Source: Mycobacterium sp. (GTDB lineage Bacteria; Actinomycetota; Actinomycetes; Mycobacteriales; Mycobacteriaceae). From it: a stretch of DNA of 44,814 nucleotides. A program made the position numbers and the translations under genes. The stretch covers positions 1 through 44,814 of the forward strand of contig JAOPWC010000039.1 in NCBI GenBank assembly GCA_025965895.1, read 5' to 3'. Every line of letters starts with the position of its first letter. Position 1 is the stretch's first letter. The notes under the pieces are model-generated. The model saw only the letters and a program-made list of their open reading frames with translations. It was not told where the DNA came from and did no database searches. Shown one piece after another: positions 8,916-16,978 of this stretch.

Positions 8916-9605
8916 GTGAAGGTTCTCCTCGTCGAGGATGAGCCGCGGCTGGCCTCAACCGTCACCATGGGTTTGCACGCCGAAGGCTTTGTCGTCGTCA
9001 CCGCCCGCACCGGCGTCGACGGCCTGTGGCAGGCCACCGAGAATCAGTTCGATGTCATTGTGTTGGACATCATGCTGCCTGGCATGAACGGTTATGAGGT
9101 CCTGCGCCACATCCGCGCCAAGGAGATCTGGACACCGGTGCTGATGTTGACCGCCAAGGACGGCGACTACGACCAGACCGACGCGTTCGACCTGGGCGCT
9201 GACGACTACCTGACCAAGCCGTTTTCGTTCATTGTTTTCGTGGCGCGGCTGCGGGCGCTCATGCGTCGCGGGGCACCGGAGCGGCCGGCGGTGCTTACGG
9301 CCGGCAGTCTGTCGCTGGATCCGGCACGGCGGACCGTGCAACGGGATTCCACCCCCATCGCCCTCACACCCCGCGAGTACGGCTTGCTCGAATATCTGAT
9401 GCGTCACAAGGACGTTGTCGTCACCAAGACCGACATCCTGCATAACGTGTGGGATCCGCACTACAGCGGACCAGACAATGTCGTCGAGGTCTATATAGGC
9501 TATGTGCGCCGAAAGATCGATATCCCGTTCGGCACCAGCACCATTGAGACCGTCCGCGGAGTTGGCTACCGGCTCGAATCAGGCGAGTTCGCCAGCGGCA
9601 ATTGA
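8916..9605 (+). CDS. OmpR/PhoB-family two-component response regulator
   Basis: 229 residues from GTG 8916, chosen because VKVLLVEDEP is the canonical receiver start and AGGA lies just upstream. The receiver (1-120) has the acidic pair E7/D8, the phosphoacceptor D51 (IVLDIMLPG), T79 and K101 (LTKPF). A winged-helix Trans_reg_C domain follows (SLDPARRTVQ, LTPREYGLLEYL, VVEVYIGYVRRKI, IETVRGVGYRL). Its stop lies inside the 3' end of the opposite-strand kinase gene: the two coding regions overlap by 40 bp (9566-9605). The pair is most likely a cognate two-component system despite facing each other. The start is preceded by a strong terminator, so it has its own promoter. Confidence 0.92.
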   Translation: MKVLLVEDEPRLASTVTMGLHAEGFVVVTARTGVDGLWQATENQFDVIVLDIMLPGMNGYEVLRHIRAKEIWTPVLMLTAKDGDYDQTDAFDLGADDYLTKPFSFIVFVARLRALMRRGAPERPAVLTAGSLSLDPARRTVQRDSTPIALTPREYGLLEYLMRHKDVVVTKTDILHNVWDPHYSGPDNVVEVYIGYVRRKIDIPFGTSTIETVRGVGYRLESGEFASGN

Positions 9606-10963
9606 ACGACCACCACGGCACCTCCTCCGTCACGCTCCTTGATGCGCGCCGAACCATGATGTGCTGCAACGATTTCTGCGACGATAGCCAAACCCAGTCC
9701 CGATCCTCCGCCGGTGCGGGCGCGGTCGGTGTCGAGCCGTACGAACCGGTCGAAAACCCGCGTCCGTTCGGCTGCAGGGATGCCGGGCCCGTCGTCGGCG
9801 ACGATGACTACCGCAGTGCGGTTCTCCGCGCACACGGTGACGTGTATGCCGGTCGCGGCGTGGCGGGCGGCATTGTCCAACACATTTCGCAGCATCCGCG
9901 ATAACGAGCCGGGGTCGCCGACAATTCGGGTCGGGGTCAGCTCTGTGGAGATTGACAGCGGCGTTTGGCGCTGCAGACGCGCCGCCTCAGCGGCGGCCAG
10001 GTCATCGAGGTCAACGTCGGTGTGGCGCACGGGTAGCCCGTGTTCGTCGGCGCGCGCCAACAGCAGCAGATCGTCGACCAGGGCCTGCATGCGCTGCGCT
10101 TCGGGCAACAACGTGTCCGTGGCCAATTCGGGGTCGAGCAGCTCGGGGTGCGCCACCCCGACTTCCAGTGCCGAGATCACCGTCGCCAGCGGGCTGCGCA
10201 ATTCATGGGAAGCATCGCCGACGAAACGCCTCTGGGCCGCCTGCCCCGACTCGATGCGCGAGAGCATGGCGTTCATCGTCATAGCCAGCGCCGATATTTC
10301 GTCACGAGTGTCCGACACGGGCACGCGCTCGGTTAGGTCGGAAGCGCTGATGTCAGCAACGCGCGCACGGATCGCCTCCACCGACCGCAACGACCGCCTC
10401 ACCAACACATAGGTGGCCGCCGCAGCGACGAACACGACGATCGGTCCCGCCGCCGCCAACCCCAGCGTGACCATGCCCGCGGTGGATTCCACGGCCTCGC
10501 TCCCCGCGCCCACCTCCAGTGTGTAGCGCCCATGTGGGGTATCCACGGTCTGCGCGGTGACACGCATGCCGCCGTGGGGAGAGGATTCGGCCGAGATTTG
10601 TCGCGCTGTTCCGACCGTGCTGACCGGCATCAGCGGGGTGTCCGGCGCGGACGGCGAACGCTGAATCACCGCTCCGGTCGAGTCGATGAGTTGCACGGCA
10701 ACAATGCGCTGATCGGTGTCCAGCAAGGCGCCGTCCAGGTCCTGGGGTGTATCGAACTGCAGACCGGCGGCGATGTCGTGAATGCGCCCGGCTGCAACGG
10801 CGTCCAGTCCCGACAGCAGCGACCGGAACAGGAGCAAAACGAGGGCGGCACCGGCCACGGTCAGCGCGACAAGGACGACGGTGGCCGAGACGAACGCCGA
10901 GCGCGCCGCGATGCTTCCTAAGCGCGGCCGCACTCGGCTGAGCCTCCGAACTAGGGCGACCAA
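9566..10963 (-). CDS. two-component sensor histidine kinase
   Basis: 465 residues. Transmembrane helices lie at about 22-46 and 163-190 and enclose an extracytoplasmic sensor of about 115 residues. A HAMP linker follows, then a HisKA domain with H253 (DASHELRSPLAT), the N box (N364 in NVLDNAARHA) and G boxes (VADDGPGIP, GGGSGLGLAIV). The start appears to be TTG (10961-10963), 3 bp after the stop of the PAP2 phosphatase gene, so the two are cotranscribed. It meets the response regulator tail to tail with a 40-bp overlap. Cognate pairing is inferred from adjacency. The PAP2 partner suggests that it senses or controls an envelope lipid process. Confidence 0.9.
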   Translation of the reverse strand: MVALVRRLSRVRPRLGSIAARSAFVSATVVLVALTVAGAALVLLLFRSLLSGLDAVAAGRIHDIAAGLQFDTPQDLDGALLDTDQRIVAVQLIDSTGAVIQRSPSAPDTPLMPVSTVGTARQISAESSPHGGMRVTAQTVDTPHGRYTLEVGAGSEAVESTAGMVTLGLAAAGPIVVFVAAAATYVLVRRSLRSVEAIRARVADISASDLTERVPVSDTRDEISALAMTMNAMLSRIESGQAAQRRFVGDASHELRSPLATVISALEVGVAHPELLDPELATDTLLPEAQRMQALVDDLLLLARADEHGLPVRHTDVDLDDLAAAEAARLQRQTPLSISTELTPTRIVGDPGSLSRMLRNVLDNAARHAATGIHVTVCAENRTAVVIVADDGPGIPAAERTRVFDRFVRLDTDRARTGGGSGLGLAIVAEIVAAHHGSARIKERDGGGAVVVVQLPLANSPDSSR

Positions 10964-10966
10964 GGC

Positions 10967-11893
10967 TCACCGTCGAGTGCGCCACACAAACACCGCATCG
11001 TCCTCCCGTCCGTTTCGGCCCAGATCAGCTGAGTCCATCATCGGTCGCCCGGCCGCCTCGCGGGCGTGATGGGTGGCTTCCGGCGACGTTGTCACGAACG
11101 ATGCGTTGGTGGCCGACGGCGCTGAGGTCAACCGACCCAGCAACGCCGCCCCGAGCAGCACCGCGCTACCGGCGAGCAGCACCGCACCCGCCACGTCGGT
11201 CAGCCAGTGCACGCCCAGGTATGCCGGCGTTGCTCCAACAGCGGCGCCCGTAACCGTCGCTGCGGCCGCCACGGCAATCTGTGCAGCGCGGCCTCGCCCG
11301 CGGCAGAGGATCACCGCGGTGATGCCGATCAACGCCAAGGTTGCCGTGACATGCCCCGACGGGAACGAGGCGTCGCTTTGGTGGACCAGCTGCACAGCGC
11401 GGTCCGCCAGCGGCGGCCGCTGTGCGTCGACCGACCTCTTCGTGACCGTGCTGGCCGTGGCCGCCAGCGCCAGCGTGGCCGCCAGTGCGATGGCCTGACG
11501 CGGCGAGCGCGACCGCAACCACAGCACTGCGGCAATGACGGCCGCGGTGACCGCCACTGGACTGCCGGTGCCCATCACAGCGACCGCCACCGGCGTCAAC
11601 CACGCCCCGCGCTGGTGAATCATCCAGTCAAGCACTGAATGATCCAATGCGGTGCCCGCGCCAGCCCGGTGCGCAGCAGCGGCCAAACAGCAGAACAGTG
11701 CCATCAACACCGTGACGCTCAGCGAGGCCATCGCCCCGGTCACGCCCGGAAGCAGCCAGCCCACTGCGACTGCGGCGATAACGGCAGCGGCGGCCATCAC
11801 AGCCAGCATCACCACGGCCGAACTCGGTCTGTCGATGTCAACGGCCATCCCTGCCGACGCCAGCCACCCCGGCATCGTCGAGGTCAAATCCAT
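10967..11893 (-). CDS. PAP2-family membrane phosphatase
   Basis: 308 residues, strongly hydrophobic with about six transmembrane helices. All three PAP2 phosphatase motifs are present in order: KRSVDAQRPP (K-x6-RP type), SFPSGHVTATLA (PSGH) and TPAYLGVHWLTDV (conserved His-x3-Asp). These are the residues of the undecaprenyl-pyrophosphate or phosphatidate phosphatase active site, facing the outside of the membrane. The C-terminal tail of about 50 residues is hydrophilic. The histidine kinase gene follows after 3 bp on the same strand, so a phosphatase-kinase operon is likely. The 5' end overlaps the open frame of a lipoprotein relic (11884-12057). The substrate is not predictable: a lipid pyrophosphate carrier or a phospholipid. 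Confidence 0.88.
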   Translation of the reverse strand: MDLTSTMPGWLASAGMAVDIDRPSSAVVMLAVMAAAAVIAAVAVGWLLPGVTGAMASLSVTVLMALFCCLAAAAHRAGAGTALDHSVLDWMIHQRGAWLTPVAVAVMGTGSPVAVTAAVIAAVLWLRSRSPRQAIALAATLALAATASTVTKRSVDAQRPPLADRAVQLVHQSDASFPSGHVTATLALIGITAVILCRGRGRAAQIAVAAAATVTGAAVGATPAYLGVHWLTDVAGAVLLAGSAVLLGAALLGRLTSAPSATNASFVTTSPEATHHAREAAGRPMMDSADLGRNGREDDAVFVWRTRR

Positions 11894-12057
11894 TCCGGCA
11901 GTGTTACCCGTCGATCCTGAGGCAGCGCTGAGACCGCATCGGTGTCAGCGCCCACCAGCAGGCGATACTGCGCCGCCGCCTGTTGCCGAGTCGCCACTAC
12001 GAGGTTCTGCCCGAGGTCCGAGCGCGCGCTTGCCGGCCCTTCGTCGGCGAGGTGCCT
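11884..12057 (-). pseudogene. relic: C-terminus of a DUF7373-type secreted/lipoprotein
   Basis: Reading the minus strand, this stretch encodes RQQAAAQYRLLVG, matching the last residues of the complete DUF7373-type protein at 18654-19877 (QQQSAAQYRLLVGH). The DNA also matches: about 40 bp around 11941-11990 is nearly identical to 18650-18700. Upstream it is interrupted by an in-frame stop at 12058-12060, and downstream the frame runs past the normal end. So only the tail of a second copy survives, wedged between PAP2 and the Cys-repeat gene. The similarity is seen directly; decay is the inference. Confidence 0.6.
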
Positions 12058-12065
12058 CTACGGGT

Positions 12066-12419
12066 TCAGGGAGCGCCCGGCAGGCCGCCGGAGCCGCAGC
12101 CGACGCCCGGGACGCAGCCGCTGCCGCCCAGTACGTTGCCGGATCCGCAACCCACGCCGGCGACGCAGCCGTTGCCGCCGGGCAGGTTGGCGGGGCCGTT
12201 GGGTCCGCCCGAGCCGCAGCCCACGCCGGCGACGCAGCCGCCGCCGCCCGGCCCCGGCGGTGGAGCGGGGTCGTCGATCGGGGCGAAGTATGTGGTCGCG
12301 GGGCCAGTCGCAGGCCGGGCCAAAGAAGCGTCGGCCGCCGCCGTCGGTGCGGCGGCAATCGCCGTCGCAACAGCTCCAGCCAGGAACAACGGTCCAATTA
12401 ACTTAGCTGTAGTAACCAT
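12066..12419 (-). CDS. secreted protein with three GCVxGVGCGSG repeats
   Basis: 117 residues from ATG 12419, which gives a proper signal peptide: MVTTAKLIGP, a hydrophobic core to about residue 28, and TAAADA as the likely cleavage site. Longer upstream starts lack this. After a proline/glycine linker (PAPPPGPGGGG) the mature domain consists of three near-identical units, GC[VA/VP]GVGCGSG, at 61-71, 84-94 and 101-111. This gives six cysteines in three C-x5-C pairs (62/68, 85/91, 102/108). No other cysteines are present. The pattern could hold three small disulphide loops or bind metal. I do not recognise a named family. It lies next to a lipoprotein relic and has a 385-bp upstream gap with no gene. 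Confidence 0.7.
   Translation of the reverse strand: MVTTAKLIGPLFLAGAVATAIAAAPTAAADASLARPATGPATTYFAPIDDPAPPPGPGGGGCVAGVGCGSGGPNGPANLPGGNGCVAGVGCGSGNVLGGSGCVPGVGCGSGGLPGAP
12087..12239 (-). repeat. tandem coding repeat, 3 units of 11 residues
   Basis: Three copies encoding GCVAGVGCGSG or GCVPGVGCGSG, separated by 12- and 6-residue Gly/Pro/Asn linkers. The DNA units (ccgcagcccacgccggcgac on the plus strand) are close to identical in the first two copies. Confidence 0.75.
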
Positions 12420-12805
12420 ATTGTCCGCGTACCACCCCGGTGTGGATTTCAAACACCGCGACTCTGAGAGTTCCATGAGAAGCGTCGCGTTCATGGCATC
12501 GTGGCTACCCCATCCCGCTTGACGCTCTCGCAACGAGAGCGGCGGACGTCGTAACGTCACTGTCTGCCATTGGGTGAAAGCTACCTGCTGTTGAATTGAT
12601 GGGTAACGGTCGCGGAGCCCAGCCGGGTTGCGATATTGCGAACGTACTCGGCGAGCCCGCGGCCGATCGGTCTGCGGTGCGCCGCCAGCCCCCGTCCAGC
12701 GCAACGGCGATGGGGAAGCGGCGGCCGGTCACGGTGCTGCGGCCCGCCGCGAGCCAAAAGGCGTTGCAGAGGTGTTCGGCCGGTCGGCGGGTGAGACGGA
12801 CAGGC
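12420..12805. other. gap, no convincing gene
   Basis: About 385 bp, with the promoter of the Cys-repeat gene at its left end and the 3' flank of hxlR at its right. Open frames here are shadows or lack a start site and family signal. Confidence 0.4.
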
Positions 12806-13471
12806 TCAGGAAGTGCCGGCTGGTTCGGGAAGGGGGAAGAGCTGAAGAAACCGTGCCGCGACGCCGCTGTCGCCAGAGATCGTCACTTCGCCCGTGCGCA
12901 GGACGTCATCGAGGGCACGACGGCGATAGATCAGCGCGGCCAGGGTCTGTGGGTCTGTTTCCACTGTCGCGGCGGCCTGTTGGGCCTCCCCGCGGGTCAG
13001 CTGGAGTTGGCCGTCGGCAATCTTGATGCTGAAGTGGTTCTCGTCGAGGCGAAGCGTGATCGCTGCGCTGAATCCTTGCGCGGTGGTGTGGTCAAACAAT
13101 GCCTTGAGGGACAGGACGAGAGAATCAACGCTGCGGTCAGCGTCGTAGGGCATTGACGGAGATCGGCTCCCCCAGCGGCCTAGGCGGGTGAGCACCGGCT
13201 CCAACTCGGCGCCCCAGTCGGTCAGCTCATAGACCTGGGAGCCAGCCGGTGGTGGGAGCTTGTGCTGGCGCACGACGCCAGCCTCCTTCAGCTCACGCAG
13301 CCGCTGTGCCAGAACATCTGGGCTCGCGCCCGGCATGCCCCCGCGTAGGTCGGTGAACCGTTTCGGCCCGAGCAACAGCTCGCGTACAACCAGCAGCGCC
13401 CAGCGCTCGCCGATCACATCCAGGGCATGCGACACCGCGCATCCCTCCTCGTACTTACGTCTTCCCACCAT
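12806..13471 (-). CDS. HxlR-family transcriptional regulator with C-terminal SCP2-like domain
   Basis: 221 residues from ATG 13471 (MVGRRKYEEGC). The first 100 residues are an HxlR winged helix: GCAVSHALDVIGERWALLVVRELLLGPKRFTDL, then the recognition stretch SPDVLAQRLRELKEAGVV and the wing YELTDWGAEL. The second half (about 130-215) resembles the SCP2-like sterol-binding fold often fused to such regulators (ITLRLDENHFSIKI, TVETDPQTLAALI). It carries the conserved early Cys that in some HxlR proteins senses electrophiles. It is divergent from the tautomerase gene with 147 bp between, so it probably controls that gene. A longer frame starting at 13528 is open, but MVGRRKY is the typical family start. 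Confidence 0.85.
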   Translation of the reverse strand: MVGRRKYEEGCAVSHALDVIGERWALLVVRELLLGPKRFTDLRGGMPGASPDVLAQRLRELKEAGVVRQHKLPPPAGSQVYELTDWGAELEPVLTRLGRWGSRSPSMPYDADRSVDSLVLSLKALFDHTTAQGFSAAITLRLDENHFSIKIADGQLQLTRGEAQQAAATVETDPQTLAALIYRRRALDDVLRTGEVTISGDSGVAARFLQLFPLPEPAGTS

Positions 13472-13513
13472 GACAGCGAGCCTACCAGCCGAGATACGAT
13501 AGTTCGACGTAGC

Positions 13514-13537
13514 ACTTGTGTATTCCAATCATCAAGT
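13514..13537. promoter_or_regulatory. candidate HxlR operator (weak)
   Basis: ACTTG (13514-13518) and CAAGT (13533-13537) form a 5-bp inverted repeat 14 bp apart, in the only intergenic space shared by hxlR and the tautomerase gene. HxlR operators are often ACTT/AAGT-rich, but this is short and unproven. Confidence 0.25.
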
Positions 13538-13618
13538 AGTAAAGTCCAACTCACGGTAGGAGGCGACCACCGGTCACCGTCTAAGCCGTGCCCTGAACCG
13601 AAATCAAGGAGATCAGTG

Positions 13619-14026
13619 ATGCCCCAGTTCTTTGTCGAAGCTCCGATAGGAATTCGCGACGACGCCAAGCAGAAGATGATGGAAGACCTGACCGCCGCGA
13701 TCGACGACGCCTACCACATTCCCGACGTGCGTGTCTGGCTGCGGGAATACCAGGCCGACAACGTCGCGCAGGACGGGCGGCTGGGTGCCGAGGCGATCAG
13801 GCCAGTGTGTTTTCTCGAGGCGCCGGAACTGTCCAGCCTCGACACCAAGCGAAAGATGGCGGAAAGGATCCTCAGCGCTATCGGTGAGGCATACGACGGT
13901 ATCGCCAACACCGCCGAGACGCTGATCCTGATGAACCACTACCCGCTGGAGAACGCGGGGTTTGAAGGCCGCCTCCAGTCTGACGACCCGCAGCTGGTCG
14001 AAGCGATGAAGCAGCTGAATCGATGA
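13619..14026 (+). CDS. tautomerase-family protein
   Basis: 135 residues from ATG 13619. Processing of Met would expose the catalytic N-terminal proline (M-P-Q-F-F-V-E), the hallmark of the 4-oxalocrotonate tautomerase/MIF superfamily. The length fits a fused two-subunit type: a first beta-alpha-beta unit (1-65) and a second (70-130, FLEAPELSS...). Members isomerise keto/enol or dehalogenate small unsaturated acids in aromatic catabolism. It is divergent from the HxlR regulator, and a 15-bp terminator follows its stop. Substrate unknown. Together with the adjacent DoxX and methyltransferase genes it suggests handling of aromatic or electrophilic compounds. Confidence 0.8.
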   Translation: MPQFFVEAPIGIRDDAKQKMMEDLTAAIDDAYHIPDVRVWLREYQADNVAQDGRLGAEAIRPVCFLEAPELSSLDTKRKMAERILSAIGEAYDGIANTAETLILMNHYPLENAGFEGRLQSDDPQLVEAMKQLNR

Positions 14027-14055
14027 GCTCCGCCGGCGTTTAAACGCACTATCGA

Positions 14056-14094
14056 CCTCAGAGCGGGGTGTACGCCACGCACCCTGCTCTGAGG
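14056..14094 (+). terminator. strong hairpin after tautomerase gene
   Basis: CCTCAGAGCGGGGTG (14056-14070) pairs with 14080-14094 over 15 positions with a single G-T mismatch, around a 9-nt loop, 30 bp past the stop. Confidence 0.75.
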
Positions 14095-14450
14095 CAATTG
14101 GCGTGTGAGCGATGGGAAACCTGCCCTCCGCGAGTATCCCGTCGGGATCGACTCACCGAGGGGGAGCGAGGACAGAGCGTGCCAACGAGGTAGTGCTCGT
14201 ACTGGGCCCACTCAACACGGGTGAGGTCAGCAAGTCACATGTTGCGGGCCGTGTATTGGCGCGCCCTGATCGTGTGCGGTATCGCGACGCTAGTACCGAC
14301 GCGAACATCGGATCGGCCGCGGAGAGCTTGGCGCCCAACAGAAACGCCGTCGGCCACTGCGAAGCGGCGAGGAAATGCGCAGGAACCGTGAGTCCGATCG
14401 TGGTCCGTTGGGTTGTGATGACGGGCGGCCGCTACTCATCCCTCCGCCAC
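14095..14450. other. gap, no gene seen
   Basis: About 355 bp between the tautomerase terminator and the MarR-type operator. Open frames have no family signal or ribosome site. Confidence 0.4.
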
Positions 14451-14482
14451 TTGACATGATTATCACTGCATGTGATGATCAT
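14451..14482 (+). promoter_or_regulatory. promoter with embedded MarR-type operator, upstream of doxX-methyltransferase
   Basis: A 27-bp palindrome lies at 14456-14482: half sites ATGATTATCAC and GTGATGATCAT around 5 bp. It overlaps a promoter-like TTGACA (14451-14456) and, 17 bp on, GATGAT (14474-14479). The same arrangement recurs between marR and its divergent neighbour (16522-16553), so the MarR encoded at 16034-16504 is the likely repressor of both. Confidence 0.75.
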
Positions 14483-14653
14483 AGGGAGTGACTATAGAGA
14501 TGACGTGAAGCTCCCAGCGACCGGGGCGCGGGGCGGCAACAGTTTGATTCGGCTACGCCACGCGCACAGGCCGATCACATGTGCTGGCCGGCCGAAGCCC
14601 TACGAGGTGGGGCTGACGTGCGGACCGACATTACGCCGGAGAGGAAGCCTGAC

Positions 14654-15040
14654 ATGAGCACTGCCTTCATCACCGTGACATTGATCGCCGTTGCCGCCAA
14701 CGGCTTCTCGGGAATCGCGGCCCTGGTTCATATGCCGGCCATCGTTCCCGGCATGGCCAAGGCCGGCGTACCGGTGTCCTGGCTGACCTTCCCGATCGGG
14801 ACTTTGAAGACAGCGGGTGCGCTGGGCCTGGCAGCGGGTCTGGCTTTTCGCCCGCTCGGCATCGCGGCCGCGATCGGCTTGGTCCTGTTTTTCGTGTGCG
14901 CGATCTACACCCACCTCCGCGCCAGCGACTACAGCCCGCAGTTTTACCTCGCGAACGGGTTCCTAGCCCTCAACGTCGGGGCCCTTGTCCTGGCGCTGCA
15001 CGAAAACAACTCCAGCGCTGTGGCTCTCGCGCTGAGCTGA
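14654..15040 (+). CDS. DoxX-family membrane protein
   Basis: 128 residues from ATG 14654, with the ribosome site GGAGAGGAAG upstream. Four transmembrane helices are visible (about 5-27, 45-66, 71-92, 102-122). The first loop resembles the DoxX family: GIAALVHMPAIVPGMAKAGVP, where DoxX-like proteins carry a conserved tilt of helix 1-2 with A-x-G. DoxX-like proteins act at the membrane in redox balance and thiosulphate or quinone metabolism. It is the first gene of a two-gene unit; the methyltransferase follows after 27 bp. The MarR-type operator lies 172 bp before the start. Role inferred: membrane partner in detoxification. Confidence 0.75.
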   Translation: MSTAFITVTLIAVAANGFSGIAALVHMPAIVPGMAKAGVPVSWLTFPIGTLKTAGALGLAAGLAFRPLGIAAAIGLVLFFVCAIYTHLRASDYSPQFYLANGFLALNVGALVLALHENNSSAVALALS

Positions 15041-15751
<711 letters not shown>

Positions 15752-16033
15752 CGCCGCTGACCTTCGCAGCGCTGTCGGTCGTGGTGGAAGACACAAGGGG
15801 GTCCAACGATGCGTAACCGGAGAGAGTCCGAGAGGTCAGGTCTCAAGGATCGCCCGAATTTCTGGTGCGCCGGCGCCGGTATCTGCAGCGGGGCCCACCT
15901 GGAACCACGACCACACAGGCATTTCCTCACGACCCACTACACGGCGATAGTGCGCGCTGCGGGGAGCATCAGAAGTCTCGCTGGGCCGCTCGCCCCCGCG
16001 GTGAAAACCCCAGCCTCTCTTCGATAACCGCGA

Positions 16034-16504
16034 TCAAGCCAGTTCGGGATGTATGCCGGGGATGAGTCCGGCCGCGGCGGCGACGCGCTGCAGCAAGTGC
16101 CGCAAGTTGTCGCGCTCTTGAGAAGACAGCGGCGCGGAGATCTCGTCTTCGATTGCGCGTCCCTGTTCATCAAGGGCTGGTAGCAGGCGGCGTGCCTTCT
16201 GAGTGAGGGTCACGGCGAATGCGCGCCGGTCGTCCGGGTGGGATAAACGTTTGGCGAGGCCCTGGCTCTCCAAGTTGTCGATCACGGTCACCATCGCGTT
16301 GCGGTGGATGCCCAGCCGCGCCGAGAGCTGCCGTTGCGACTGTCCGTCATCCGCAGCCAGTGCCAGCAGCACCGCGTAGGTCCGCGGGTCCGCTCCGAGG
16401 GGAGCCAGCCGGTGCTGAAAGTCGGTGGCGATATAGGACCCCAGCTGTGCGAGCAGAAACGGGATCCGCTCGTCCAGTTCGGCGATGCCGGGCTGGTCAC
16501 TCAT
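16034..16504 (-). CDS. MarR-family transcriptional repressor
   Basis: 156 residues from ATG 16504 (MSDQPGIAELDER). A longer start at 16537 would place coding sequence inside the operator, so I reject it. Winged-helix core: TYAVLLALAADDGQSQRQLSARLGIHRNAMVTVIDNLESQGLAKR, then the wing HPDDRRAFAVTLTQKARRLL and a C-terminal dimerisation helix. MarR proteins bind palindromes as dimers and leave when aromatic ligands bind. A 27-bp palindrome lies 22 bp upstream of its start (16527-16553), so it should repress itself and the divergent pseudogene-DUF1772 unit. A second copy controls the doxX-methyltransferase unit (14456-14482). Confidence 0.9.
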   Translation of the reverse strand: MSDQPGIAELDERIPFLLAQLGSYIATDFQHRLAPLGADPRTYAVLLALAADDGQSQRQLSARLGIHRNAMVTVIDNLESQGLAKRLSHPDDRRAFAVTLTQKARRLLPALDEQGRAIEDEISAPLSSQERDNLRHLLQRVAAAAGLIPGIHPELA

Positions 16505-16521
16505 GTCGCACAGACTAACAC

Positions 16522-16553
16522 TTGACATGATAGTCACAAACTGTGACGATCAT
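16522..16553 (+). promoter_or_regulatory. MarR operator over divergent promoter
   Basis: The palindrome ATGATAGTCAC (16527-16537), AAACT, GTGACGATCAT (16543-16553) has one mismatched pair. It overlaps TTGACA (16522-16527). It aligns base for base with the site at 14451-14482, including the flanking acTTGACatga and atcatag. It lies between marR (start 16504) and the NmrA-type pseudogene (start 16579). Confidence 0.8.
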
Positions 16554-16578
16554 AGTCAGTGATCAATTGGAGGCGGAT

Positions 16579-16970
16579 ATGAAGCTTGTGGTTTTCGGCG
16601 CCAACGGTCAGACCGGCCGGCTGCTGACCACGCAGGCCGCGGCCGGGCACCGCGTGGTCGCGGTGACCCGCCAGCCCGGCGACTTCCCGCTGTCGAGCTC
16701 CGACTTGGCCGTGGCGGGAGTGGATGTGCGCGACGAGGTGATCGGCCGGCCGCTGCGTTACCAGGAGATCTCGCCGACCGAAGCCGCCGACGGCATGGTC
16801 GCCCGCGGGCGCCCGCTCAGTTGGCCGGCCCCCATCACCGACGCCGCGGACATGATCCTCGGCCGCCCGGACACACCTACGCCAAATGGGTTTTCGATCA
16901 CGCCGCGGCATTTCAGAAACCGACGTTGACGCCCACTTCTCGCCACCAGGTGCCGCCCGAGACCCCGTGA
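16579..16970 (+). pseudogene. NmrA-like NAD(P)-binding reductase, internally deleted and frameshifted
   Basis: The N-terminus is intact: MKLVVFGANGQTGRLL, the Rossmann G-x-x-G-x-x-G of NmrA/SDR proteins, from ATG 16579 with a GGAGG ribosome site. At about residue 55 (VDVRDEV) it jumps straight to a family C-terminus (IGRPLRYQEISPTEAADGM). The middle of the protein, usually well over 100 residues in this family, is missing. Near 16870 a frameshift follows: one frame runs on as DTPTPNGFSITPR, while the next frame restores the canonical ending HTYAKWVFDHAAAFQKPT and stops at 16968-16970. So the gene is dead, but its promoter and the downstream DUF1772 gene (8 bp later) remain. Confidence 0.75.
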
Positions 16971-16978
16971 AAGATGCC

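Noticed and set aside
12420..12704. Longer start of the Cys-repeat protein
   Set aside because: The extra N-terminus has no signal character, while ATG 12419 gives a standard signal peptide.
16505..16537. Upstream start of marR (MTIMSSVSL...)
   Set aside because: It would place coding sequence inside the operator palindrome; MSDQPGI is the usual family start.
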